Position numbers and translations under genes: made by a program. The notes beneath the pieces are model-generated. The model was not told the DNA's origin and ran no database searches. It saw only the letters and a program-made list of their open reading frames with translations. A stretch of 33,550 nucleotides of DNA, taken from Planctomyces sp. SH-PL62 (lineage in GTDB: Bacteria; Planctomycetota; Planctomycetia; Planctomycetales; Planctomycetaceae). Numbering within the stretch: position 1 is the first letter of the stretch; every line of letters begins with the position of its first letter. The stretch covers positions 1 to 33,550 of the forward strand of contig CAMDPX010000059.1 of assembly GCA_945905295.1 (NCBI GenBank), read 5' to 3'. Positions 8,230 to 16,331 of this stretch are shown here, in pieces.

Positions 8230-10671
8230 ATGCGATTTCCCAAGACCTTGCCAGGGTTGGCGACGCTTCTTTTGGCCGGAGGTTTGGCAGCGTCCAGTGC
8301 CGTCGCTCAAGAGCCGGTGCCGGTTTCCATCGCCGTTTATCCGCCGAACGCGCAGATCAACACGATTCGGGATCGGCAGTCGATCGTCGTGCAAGCAACC
8401 TACGCGGATGGGATCACTCGCGACGTTACCAAAGCGGCGACATTCGCGTTTGCCAATCCGGCGTTCGTGAAGTTCGAGAATCACACGATGTTCCCAGTCG
8501 CCGATGGGAAGACCGAGCTGAAAGTAGACTTCGGCGGGAAGTCGGTGGTCGTGCCGGTCGAGGTGGCTCAGGCAACGGCGGATCGGCCGATCTCGTTCAA
8601 ACTCGACGTCATGCCAGTCTTCATGAAGGCCGGCTGTAACACAGGGTCGTGTCACGGAGCAGCTCGCGGGAAAGACGGCTTTCGTCTCTCGCTGTTCGGC
8701 TTCGATCCGGACGGAGACCACTATCGCCTGACGCGCGAAATGAGCGGCCGCCGCATCAATCTGGCATTGCCTGCGGAAAGTTTGCTGGTGGAGAAGAACA
8801 CCGGCGTCGTCCCCCACACCGGCGGCAAGCGGTATGAGCCAAACAGCGAACTGAATCAAACCACGATCCGCTGGCTGGAAGCGGGTGCGCCCAACGATGT
8901 GGGCGAAGTGCCGAAGGTGCTGGCGGTTGAAATTTATCCGCCCAGCGCGGTGCTCGATGGCGAAGGCTCAACGCAGCAGATCACTGTCCGAGCGAAGTAT
9001 TCGGACGGCACCGATCGCGACGTCACCTCGCTGGCGTTCTTCATGACCAACAACGACACCTCGGCGGGTGTCTCGCAGCAAGGACTCGTCACGGCCGGCA
9101 AACGCGGCGAGGCGTTCCTGATGGCTCGCTTCGAGACGCACACCGTCGGTTCGCACTTCATCACGCTGCCGAAAGGCTTCCAATACAACGCTCCGCAATT
9201 GCCGGAGAACAACTATGTCGATCACCTCGTCAACGAGAAGCTCAAGCGACTGCGGATCAACCCCAGCGAACTTTGCACCGACGAGGAGTTCGTCCGCCGA
9301 GCGTACCTCGACATTGTCGGAGTGCTGCCGGCCGTCGAGGAGTACACCAAGTTCATGACGAACGCCGACCCGAAGAAGCGGGACGCGCTCGTGGATGAAC
9401 TGCTTGGTCGCAAAGAGTTCGTTGAGATGTGGGTGATGAAGTGGGCCGAGTTGCTACAGATCCGCACGAACCAGCAGATCACGACGAAACCGATGCTCCG
9501 CTACTATGAATGGCTGCAAGAACGAGTCGCCAAAAATATGCCGATGGACCAGATGGTTCGCGAACTGCTCTCGGCCAAGGGAGGCACGTTCGCGAACGCC
9601 GCGACCAACTACTACCAGATCGAACGGGACACACTGAAGACGTCTGAGAATGTCGCCCAGGTCTTCATGGGGATGCGGACTCAATGTGCTCAGTGCCACA
9701 ACCACCCATTCGACCGCTGGACGATGGACGATTACTACAGCTTCGCCGCGTTCTTCGCGCAGATCGGCCGCAAGCAGGGCGAAGACCCGCGCGAGATCAT
9801 CATCTTTAATGCCGGCGGCGGCGAAGTGGCTCATCCAATCGGCGGCCGGCCAATGAAACCCAAATTCCTCGGTGGCGCTGTGCCCGATGTCGCCGGCAAG
9901 GATCGACGCGAAGTCATGGCCAATTGGCTGGCCTCGAAAGAGAACCCGTACTTCGCCAAGAATCTGGCGAACATTGTCTGGTCGCACTTCTTCGGCCAAG
10001 GCATCATCGATCAAGTCGACGACGTGCGCGTCAGCAACCCGCCGTCGAATGCCGAACTGATCGACGAACTCGGCAAGAAATTCACCGAGTACAACTACGA
10101 CTTCAAAAAACTGGTCCGCGACATTTGCACCAGCCGCATCTATCAACTCTCGACCAAGACCAACGAGACGAACGCGCTCGACGATCGAAACTTTTCTCAC
10201 GCAACGCTGCGGCGCATCCGCTCGGAAGTGCTGCTGGACTGCATCACGCTGGCGACGCAAACCAAAGACAAGTTCGGCGGCCTGCCGCTCGGCTCACGCG
10301 CCGTTCAAATCGCCGACGGCAACACTTCGACGTACTTCCTGACGACCTTCGGTCGAGCGACTCGCGACAGCGTTTGCTCGTGCGAAGTGAAAATGGAACC
10401 GAACCTGTCGCAAGCTCTGCACCTGCTCAACGGCGACACGATCAACAGCAAGCTCCAACAAGGAGGACTGATCGATCTCCGCTTGAAAGAAGGCAAAACT
10501 CCGCCGCAGATCATCGAGGAAATGTACCTCCGCACGTTGACCCGTAAGCCGACGGAAAAGGAACTGGCCGCGCTCAACGGCGTCCTCGTCAACGAGAAGG
10601 ATCCCAAGCCGGTCCTCGAAGACGTGTTCTGGTCGCTGCTGAACTCGCGAGAGTTCGTGTTCAATCATTAG
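8230..10671 (+). CDS. BIG2 - DUF1549 - DUF1553 exported haem-motif protein
   Basis: 813 residues, start supported by GAGGAG 8 nt upstream. A Sec signal peptide (LPGLATLLLAGGLAASSAVA) is followed by a BIG2-like domain (about 31-113), a cysteine motif C136-NTGS-C141-H142, a second BIG2-like domain (about 228-310; YPPSAVLDGEGSTQQITVRA), then DUF1549 (VDHLVNEKLKRLRINPSEL, VRRAYLDIVGVLPAVEEY) and DUF1553 (NPYFAKNLANIVWSHFFGQG, LRRIRSEVLLDCI). A canonical CxxCH haem-binding motif sits in QCAQCHNHPFDRW (C486, C489, H490). The first motif is CX4CH, which is not the standard haem spacing. Members are widespread in planctomycetes and predicted to be periplasmic; their function is unknown. Context is the DUF1501/PPC cluster. 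Confidence 0.92.
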   Translation: MRFPKTLPGLATLLLAGGLAASSAVAQEPVPVSIAVYPPNAQINTIRDRQSIVVQATYADGITRDVTKAATFAFANPAFVKFENHTMFPVADGKTELKVDFGGKSVVVPVEVAQATADRPISFKLDVMPVFMKAGCNTGSCHGAARGKDGFRLSLFGFDPDGDHYRLTREMSGRRINLALPAESLLVEKNTGVVPHTGGKRYEPNSELNQTTIRWLEAGAPNDVGEVPKVLAVEIYPPSAVLDGEGSTQQITVRAKYSDGTDRDVTSLAFFMTNNDTSAGVSQQGLVTAGKRGEAFLMARFETHTVGSHFITLPKGFQYNAPQLPENNYVDHLVNEKLKRLRINPSELCTDEEFVRRAYLDIVGVLPAVEEYTKFMTNADPKKRDALVDELLGRKEFVEMWVMKWAELLQIRTNQQITTKPMLRYYEWLQERVAKNMPMDQMVRELLSAKGGTFANAATNYYQIERDTLKTSENVAQVFMGMRTQCAQCHNHPFDRWTMDDYYSFAAFFAQIGRKQGEDPREIIIFNAGGGEVAHPIGGRPMKPKFLGGAVPDVAGKDRREVMANWLASKENPYFAKNLANIVWSHFFGQGIIDQVDDVRVSNPPSNAELIDELGKKFTEYNYDFKKLVRDICTSRIYQLSTKTNETNALDDRNFSHATLRRIRSEVLLDCITLATQTKDKFGGLPLGSRAVQIADGNTSTYFLTTFGRATRDSVCSCEVKMEPNLSQALHLLNGDTINSKLQQGGLIDLRLKEGKTPPQIIEEMYLRTLTRKPTEKELAALNGVLVNEKDPKPVLEDVFWSLLNSREFVFNH

Positions 10672-10697
10672 GCCAACAAGTTCAGCGGAGGCAAATC

Positions 10698-11015
10698 ATG
10701 TCGGCGATCGCATTAGCACCAGAGTCAGTCGTGGATCGACCGTCATTCATGGCTCTTGGGGTCAAGTTGTTGCCAATACTCCGTCTGCCGTCCGAAGAAG
10801 TCGAGGCGCGAGGCGTGGCGATCTACCAATCGCGATTGAAGCCAGACTTGGAATCGAGTCACGATGGTCGCGTTGTCGCGATCGATGTCGAAAGCGAAGA
10901 CTTCGAAGTGGCTGACACAGCCGTGGATGCCATGTGTCGGCTGGCCGCCCGACATCCGGACGCTCAGGTTTGGATTGAACGAATCGGATGCCGAGCTGCG
11001 ACCGTCATTCGGTAA
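10698..11015 (+). CDS. Small conserved-looking hypothetical protein paired with aspartic protease
   Basis: 105 residues with a good ribosome binding site (GGAGG, 7 nt upstream). No signal peptide or membrane segment. The C-terminal half (GRVVAIDVESEDFEVADTAV, then AARHPDAQVWIERIG) resembles small proteins often encoded immediately before DTGF-type aspartic proteases, as here: the next gene starts 9 nt after this stop. The pair probably forms one transcription unit. The function is unknown; an antitoxin-like or substrate role is only a guess. Confidence 0.75.
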   Translation: MSAIALAPESVVDRPSFMALGVKLLPILRLPSEEVEARGVAIYQSRLKPDLESSHDGRVVAIDVESEDFEVADTAVDAMCRLAARHPDAQVWIERIGCRAATVIR

Positions 11016-11024
11016 CGGTGCAAC

Positions 11025-11420
11025 ATGTTGTTGGGTTACGTTCGCAGAACGCGAGATGGATTGGAGCCTGTTCTTCAATTGAAGGTGATTGGCTCAGACA
11101 AGAAGTGGCAGACATTGGTGTTCGTGATCGACACAGGTTTCACCGGCTACTTGGCAGTCACTCGGGAAATGTTGCGACAACTTGGACTTCCGATTTCCGG
11201 ATCGCAACGAAGTATTTTGGCCGACGGCCTGACAAGCCGCTGTGATGTGGTTGTCGTGACTGTGGATTGGGATGGAGTGGGACGAACATTTGAAGCTCAG
11301 GTTTTCGACGGTGATCCGTTGATCGGCACACGGTTACTCGAAGGTTTCGACGTATCGGTTTCCATGAACGAAGGTGGCATCGCCGAGATCACGAAATCAA
11401 TTCCCCTCGTACCGAGATGA
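11025..11420 (+). CDS. Retropepsin-like clan AA aspartic protease (DTGF type)
   Basis: 131 residues. The catalytic-type motif is FVIDTGFTGYLAV (D-T-G-F) near residue 36, preceded by beta strands LQLKVIGSDKKWQTLVFVID and followed by LADGLTSRCDVVVVTVDWDG and IGTRLLEGFDVSV, the expected second hydrophobic-G element of a single-lobe retropepsin fold. This matches the small clan AA DTGF family found in many bacteria; such proteins would act as dimers. No signal peptide, so probably cytoplasmic. Substrate unknown. It follows the 105-aa gene by 9 nt. Confidence 0.82.
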   Translation: MLLGYVRRTRDGLEPVLQLKVIGSDKKWQTLVFVIDTGFTGYLAVTREMLRQLGLPISGSQRSILADGLTSRCDVVVVTVDWDGVGRTFEAQVFDGDPLIGTRLLEGFDVSVSMNEGGIAEITKSIPLVPR

Positions 11421-11436
11421 TCACGCACAGAAAAAT

Positions 11437-11982
11437 ATGCCAACTCGCGTTCGTAAAACCTGGCGAGAGAAACTCCAGGATGACAAAGACCTGCCGAAGG
11501 TTTCGGTCATCGAAGGGAAGTTGTCGAAACACTGGGGCGCGAGGACATGTGCGATTCCGGCTCCGAGGGAAGTGAACGAGGTGATGAAGTCAGTCCCGAA
11601 AGGAAAGCTGATCACGACGAAGGAAATTCAGGCCACGATCGCGGCCAAGCACCACGCGACGATGGCCTGTCCGATGTGTTGCGGCATCTTTGCGTGGATC
11701 GCGGCTCGTGCAGCCGACGAGGCCGAGTCCGAAGGGGCCAAACGCATCACGCCGTACTGGCGGACGTTGAAGACTGGCGGGGAACTCAACCCGAAGTTTC
11801 CCGGCGGAGTGGAAGCCTTGAAGGTGCGGCTCGAAGCCGAAGGGCATCGAGTCGTTCCCAAGGGAAAGAAGTGGATCGTTGCGGATTATGAGAGTCGTTT
11901 GGTTTCGTCCGGTTCGTCGGATCGAGCCAAAAAGAGCAGTCGGGCAAGCTCACACGGCCAACCTGCAAAATCTGCCGGTTGA
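11437..11982 (+). CDS. MGMT-family alkyltransferase-like DNA-binding protein
   Basis: 181 residues from ATG 11437. The segment VMKSVPKGKLITTKEIQATI (about 49-68) matches the winged-helix DNA-binding part of O6-methylguanine methyltransferases (VPxGKVxTYGEIA). The region ITPYWRTLKTGGELN aligns with the active-site stretch PCHRV-xxxGxL, but reads P-Y-W-R (106-109), so the acceptor cysteine is replaced by tyrosine. KVRLEAEGHRVVPKG matches the family's final helix. It therefore resembles alkyltransferase-like proteins that bind damaged bases without transferring the alkyl group. Cysteines C78, C81 and C82 (CPMCCG) are a different site. The tail is Ser/Lys-rich. It starts 16 nt after the protease stop and may be co-transcribed. 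Confidence 0.72.
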   Translation: MPTRVRKTWREKLQDDKDLPKVSVIEGKLSKHWGARTCAIPAPREVNEVMKSVPKGKLITTKEIQATIAAKHHATMACPMCCGIFAWIAARAADEAESEGAKRITPYWRTLKTGGELNPKFPGGVEALKVRLEAEGHRVVPKGKKWIVADYESRLVSSGSSDRAKKSSRASSHGQPAKSAG

Positions 11983-12029
11983 GACCGATAGACGAAGTGG
12001 CGAAGAGTTTTTGGAATGTGACGAGTTTC

Positions 12030-12105
12030 GTAGGTTGGGTCTCTGATCCGACCCTGTGGTTCGAAAAGGTCAGTTCAGAACGGTCGGCTCGGAGAGCCAA
12101 CCTAC
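12030..12105. repeat. REPIN-like element, TCC/TCT loop
   Basis: The left hairpin is GTAG + GTTGGGTC-TCT-GATCCGAC. The right one, on the other strand, is GTAG + GTTGGCTC-TCC-GAGCCGAC. Both have G-T wobble pairs that preserve the stem. The right end lies 18 nt before the ATG at 12124. Confidence 0.75.
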
Positions 12106-12123
12106 TTGTTGGGAGATTAAGTC

Positions 12124-14814
12124 ATGACAGCAAAGTTCTTTTCATGGTTCGGCGTCGCGGGTTTGGCCTGCGGTCTGTTAGCGATTTCGGCAACCACCGC
12201 GACTGCGGCCGACGCTCCGAAGGTCACCTACATCGATCACGTCCTGCCGATCCTGCGAGCCAAGTGCTTGAGCTGTCACAACACAGACAAGAAGAGCGGC
12301 GGCCTCGATCTCTCGAACTTCACGGCCGTGAAGACCGGCGGTGGTTCAGGCGAAATTTTTGATCCGGGGAACTCCGGCGCGAGCATCTTGTGGAAGGTCA
12401 TCAACCACGAAGAAGAGCCGAAGATGCCGCCTAACAGCGACAAACTGCCGGCCGACATGCTGGCTGTCATCAAGAACTGGATCGACGGTGGTGCGCTCGA
12501 AACGACAGGCAGCAAGGCTCTCGCCAGCAAGAAACCGAAGATGGATCTGAAGCTCTCCGCGGCACCAACGGTGCGACCGGAAGGTCCGCCGCCAATGCCG
12601 GAACGGATGAGCCTCGCGCCGGTCATCAAGACACGTGCGACGACGGCAATCACCAGCCTCGCCGTCAATCCGTGGTCTCCGCTCGCGGCCGTGCCGGGAC
12701 AGAAGCAAGTCCTGCTTTACAACACCGCCACGCTCGAATTGGTGGGAGTGCTGCCGTATCCGGAAGGGATTCCGCAAGTGCTCAAGTTCAGCCGCAGCGG
12801 CAGTCTGTTGATGGCTGCTGGCGGACACGCAGCCGCTCAGGGCAAGGTTGTGGTCTTCAACGTCAGAACTGGTGAGCGAGTCGCTGAAGTCGGCGATGAA
12901 CTCGACACGATTTTGGCTGCAGACATTTCGCCTGACCAATCGCTGATCGCGCTGGGTGGTTCGGCGAAAATGATTCGCGTCTATTCGATCGCCGATGGCT
13001 CGAAGATTTGGGAATCGAAGAAGCACACCGACTGGGTTACGTCATTGGCATTCGCACCCGACAGCGTGTTGCTGGCAACCGGCGACCGCAACGGTGGCGC
13101 GTTCGTGTGGGAGGCCGAGACCGGCCGCGAATTCCACACGCTGAAAGCTCACACGGCGATGATCACCGGCTTCTCGTGGCGGCTGGATTCCAACATCCTC
13201 GCGTCGTCCAGCGAAGACACGACCGTGCGTCTGTGGGAAATGGAAAACGGCGGAAACGTCAAAGGCTGGGGAGCACATGGAGCCGGAGCCTCTTCCGTCG
13301 ATTTCGCTCGCGATGGCCGCATCATCTCCGCGGGCCGCGACCGAGTCGTAAAAATTTGGGACCAGAACGGCACCGCTGTTCGAGCCTTTGAGGCGATGGG
13401 CGACCTCGCTCTGGCTTGTGCGATTTGCAACGAAACGAACCGCGTCATCGGAGCGGACTGGACCGGAGCGATCCGCGTCTGGAACGCTGTCGACGGCGTG
13501 AAGATCGGCGACCTGACGCCGAACCCGCCGACACTCGAAGAACGTCTCGCTGCCGCCAACGTCGCCGTGCAAGCCACGACCGCGGAAGCCAAAGTTGCGA
13601 CTGACGGCTACACCGCCGCTCAAGCCGCCGCCGTCAAAGCCACAACCGACCTCAACACGGCCAACACCAAGATGGTGGAGTTGACGAAAGTCGTCACGGA
13701 CACGACTGCTGCCACCGTGACGAGCAAGGCTGCCATCGCCGCCGCGCAAGCCGCTCACGATGCCGCTGCAAAGGTCGTCGCGACGCTCGATCCGGTCGTC
13801 CCCGCGCTGACTGACTCAGTCACAAAGGGGACCGAAGCCGCCACGAAGAACGCCGAAGACAAAGAAATCGCAGCCGCTGTTACTGCACTCAAGGCATTGC
13901 TCGACAACCGAGCCGCGACTCTGACCAATAACAAGAAAGTCGTCGCCGACAAAGTCGTTGAACTGGCCAAGGGGAAGGAGCTACTTGTTGCTCAAGAAAA
14001 ACTGATCACCGACAGCAACGTCGCGATCGAAGCGGTCAAGAAGACGATCCCCGATCTGACTGTTGCTAATAAAACGATGACCGATAAGGCCGTCGCCGCG
14101 AAAGCAGTCGCCGATGCCGCGAACGCCAAGCTCGCCGCTTCGCAGCAACAGGTCGTCCGCTGGACGGCCGAGATCGACTTCGCCACGAAGCTGCGAATTC
14201 TCACCGAGAAGCAAGCCCTCGCCGCTCCGCTCGTCGCCGCTTCGGAAGAGGCTCTGAGTGCCGTCAATAAAATGAAGGCCGACCTCGCCGCAGCTCAACA
14301 AGTGGTCGTGACGTCTCAAACGAACGTCAACAATGCGAACGCGGCCGTTGCCGCCGCCAAGCAAGTCCTGGCCACCGCGACCACTGAGCACGCGGCAATC
14401 ACCACGACCGTCGCCGGTCTCGAAGCCGCACTGCCGGCGCTCAAAGAGGCTCAAGCCAAGGGAGCCGAAGCCGCCGCCAAGGCTCCGACCGACAAAGAAC
14501 TCGCCGCCGCTGCCGAGATGCTCAAGACAGCTCTCGACAAACAAACGGCCAGCCTGGCCGCGATGAAAGCCTTGGTGGTTGAGAAAGCTGCCGCGATCGA
14601 GAAAGCCAAAGTCGTCGTCGCCGATATGGAAAAGAAAGCTGCCGACGCCGTGGTGGTGCTCACTGCTTCAAACGCCAAAGTCACGGAACTCACCGCCGCG
14701 ATGAAGCCGATCGAAGACAAATTCGCCTCGGCCAAACAAGCTGCCGATCAAGCTTTGCAGCCCGTCACCGCGTTGCAGCAAGAGATTCAGAAACTGAAGG
14801 AAGTGAAGCTCTAA
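12124..14814 (+). CDS. Cytochrome c-type domain - WD40 propeller - Ala-rich coiled coil protein
   Basis: 896 residues, start supported by GGGAG 8 nt upstream. Sec signal peptide to about residue 29. A planctomycete cytochrome c-like domain follows, with the haem motif C48-LS-C51-H52 and the usual KKSGGLDLSNF and EEPKMPPNSDKLP segments (to about 125). Residues about 180-460 are WD40 repeats (DWVTSLAFAPDSVLLATGD; AMITGFSWRLDSNILASSSE; VRLWEMENG; VKIWDQNGTAV). From about 470 to the end the protein is an Ala/Lys/Thr-rich helical coiled coil. Within it, residues 559-619 and 770-830 are similar and look duplicated. Probably a periplasmic or surface scaffold with a redox centre, acting with the adjacent DUF1501 and DUF1549/1553 products; this is inference from context. 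Confidence 0.9.
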   Translation: MTAKFFSWFGVAGLACGLLAISATTATAADAPKVTYIDHVLPILRAKCLSCHNTDKKSGGLDLSNFTAVKTGGGSGEIFDPGNSGASILWKVINHEEEPKMPPNSDKLPADMLAVIKNWIDGGALETTGSKALASKKPKMDLKLSAAPTVRPEGPPPMPERMSLAPVIKTRATTAITSLAVNPWSPLAAVPGQKQVLLYNTATLELVGVLPYPEGIPQVLKFSRSGSLLMAAGGHAAAQGKVVVFNVRTGERVAEVGDELDTILAADISPDQSLIALGGSAKMIRVYSIADGSKIWESKKHTDWVTSLAFAPDSVLLATGDRNGGAFVWEAETGREFHTLKAHTAMITGFSWRLDSNILASSSEDTTVRLWEMENGGNVKGWGAHGAGASSVDFARDGRIISAGRDRVVKIWDQNGTAVRAFEAMGDLALACAICNETNRVIGADWTGAIRVWNAVDGVKIGDLTPNPPTLEERLAAANVAVQATTAEAKVATDGYTAAQAAAVKATTDLNTANTKMVELTKVVTDTTAATVTSKAAIAAAQAAHDAAAKVVATLDPVVPALTDSVTKGTEAATKNAEDKEIAAAVTALKALLDNRAATLTNNKKVVADKVVELAKGKELLVAQEKLITDSNVAIEAVKKTIPDLTVANKTMTDKAVAAKAVADAANAKLAASQQQVVRWTAEIDFATKLRILTEKQALAAPLVAASEEALSAVNKMKADLAAAQQVVVTSQTNVNNANAAVAAAKQVLATATTEHAAITTTVAGLEAALPALKEAQAKGAEAAAKAPTDKELAAAAEMLKTALDKQTASLAAMKALVVEKAAAIEKAKVVVADMEKKAADAVVVLTASNAKVTELTAAMKPIEDKFASAKQAADQALQPVTALQQEIQKLKEVKL

Positions 14815-14854
14815 CCAACCTCACGCCCTTTCCGATTCGGATGAGGAATTCGCC

Positions 14855-16252
14855 ATGTTCCATCGACGCGATGCCATGATGCGATTGGGGCAGATGGGGC
14901 TGGGAGCGTTGACTCTGCCCCAGCTCTTGAGGGCAGAGTCGGATCAGCGAGCGACTCGCGCGATCACGAAGAGGTCGGGCAAAGCGAAGGCGGCCATACT
15001 CGTCTATTTGTGGGGTGGTCCTCCGCAGCATGACACGCTGGATTTGAAGCCGAATGCTCCGGAGGGAATTCGCGGATTGTTTGAGCCGATCGATTCGGTC
15101 GTGCCTGGCATTCAAGTCTGCGAGCACCTGCCACAGATCGCGAAGCACACGGACAAGATGGCGATCATTCGCTCGCTGACGCATCCCAGCAACAACCATG
15201 AGCCGAGCGTTTATCACACGCTGACCGGCCGAGTGAACAACACGCTGGCGGTGCCGAGGAATGCTCGCAATCGCCGCGACTTCCCGACACTGGGTTCGAT
15301 CGTCGGCTACTTCTCGCCGCAAAGCGGCATTCCGGCGAGCGTCACGATTCCGCGACCGATTGGTCACGACGGTGTCGTGTATTCGGGGACGCACGCCGGG
15401 TTCCTTGGACCGAAGTACGATCCGATCGAGACACAGCCGCCGGCCGAAGTGAATGAGAAGGCTCCGCACAGTTTTGATCTGCCACCGGGAGTCGATGAGC
15501 ATCGGTTGCAGTTGCGATATGGCTTGCTCAACACGGTCGAGTCCATCGACCGAGAGATGCAGCGGCAGAAGGCGACTCGCGGACTGGACAGCTATCGCGA
15601 GCAGGCGTTTCGGATGCTGACGTCACCGGAGGCGAAACGGGCATTTCGGTTGGATGGCGAATCGGAAAAGCTTCGCGACCGGTACGGCCGCAATGAATAT
15701 GGCGAGTGCTTCTTGATGGCTCGGCGACTGGTCGAGTCGGGAGTCCGTCTGGTGACGTTCACTTGGTACTACGTCGCGCCGAAGGACGGCAACGTCTTGA
15801 ACGTGTGGGACAACCACGGCGGCACCGGCTCCATTGGCGGCATCACCGGCTATCAGATGCTCAAAGAGAATTATTGCCTGCCGTCGCTCGATCAGGGCTT
15901 CTCGGCGCTGATGGAGGACTTGTCGGAGCGCGGCATGCTCGACGACACGCTGGTCGCGATGTATGGCGAGTTCGGGCGAACTCCGAAGATCAATCCCAAC
16001 AAAGGCCGAGACCATTGGGGCGCGTGTCAGTCGGTCGTGCTGGCTGGTGGAGGCATTCGCGGCGGACAGGTCTATGGCTCCAGCGACGAGCACGGGGCGT
16101 ATCCGAAGACGAAGCCGGTCTCGGTCGAGGATCTACACGCCACGATGTTTCATTCGCTGGGGCTCAGCCCGGAACTCGAAATTCACGACAACGAGAATCG
16201 GCCATATCGCATCAGCGAGGGGCAGCCGATTCTGGATTTGTTCGGCGCGTGA
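14855..16252 (+). CDS. DUF1501 family exported protein (2)
   Basis: 465 residues; AGGAA lies 8 nt upstream of ATG 14855. The N-terminus MFHRRDAMMRLGQMGLGALT has a twin-arginine and a hydrophobic stretch, a Tat-like signal. DUF1501 motifs: AILVYLWGGPPQHDTLDLKP near residue 48, NVWDNHGG, YGEFGRTPKINPNKGRDHWG, and VVLAGGGIRGGQVYGSSDE. It shares the fold with the protein at 4252 but differs through most of its length, including NHEPSVYHTLTGRVNNTL, so it is a paralogue and not a recent copy. It starts 40 nt after the cytochrome-WD40 gene, probably in the same transcription unit, and closes the envelope cluster. Confidence 0.92.
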   Translation: MFHRRDAMMRLGQMGLGALTLPQLLRAESDQRATRAITKRSGKAKAAILVYLWGGPPQHDTLDLKPNAPEGIRGLFEPIDSVVPGIQVCEHLPQIAKHTDKMAIIRSLTHPSNNHEPSVYHTLTGRVNNTLAVPRNARNRRDFPTLGSIVGYFSPQSGIPASVTIPRPIGHDGVVYSGTHAGFLGPKYDPIETQPPAEVNEKAPHSFDLPPGVDEHRLQLRYGLLNTVESIDREMQRQKATRGLDSYREQAFRMLTSPEAKRAFRLDGESEKLRDRYGRNEYGECFLMARRLVESGVRLVTFTWYYVAPKDGNVLNVWDNHGGTGSIGGITGYQMLKENYCLPSLDQGFSALMEDLSERGMLDDTLVAMYGEFGRTPKINPNKGRDHWGACQSVVLAGGGIRGGQVYGSSDEHGAYPKTKPVSVEDLHATMFHSLGLSPELEIHDNENRPYRISEGQPILDLFGA

Positions 16253-16264
16253 TGCAACGTGCTC

Positions 16265-16325
16265 GTAGCCTGACTCTCCGAGTCGGGCATTCGGTCAAAA
16301 CCCGACTCGGAGAGTCAGGCTCCGA
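16265..16325. repeat. REPIN-like perfect 21-bp inverted repeat between convergent genes
   Basis: Arms 16267-16287 and 16301-16321 are exact complements around a 13-nt spacer. Each arm contains GACTC-TCC-GAGTC. The left head is GTAG; the right head reads GGAG on the other strand. It separates the converging DUF1501 gene and ABC permease gene. Without a T-run it is not an obvious intrinsic terminator. Confidence 0.8.
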
Positions 16326-16331
16326 GAACCG

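Noticed and set aside
16265-16325. Palindrome as an intrinsic terminator for the convergent DUF1501 and permease genes
   Set aside because: The stem is perfect but neither strand has a T-run after it, and the GTAG head and TCC loops match the dispersed REPIN-like group.
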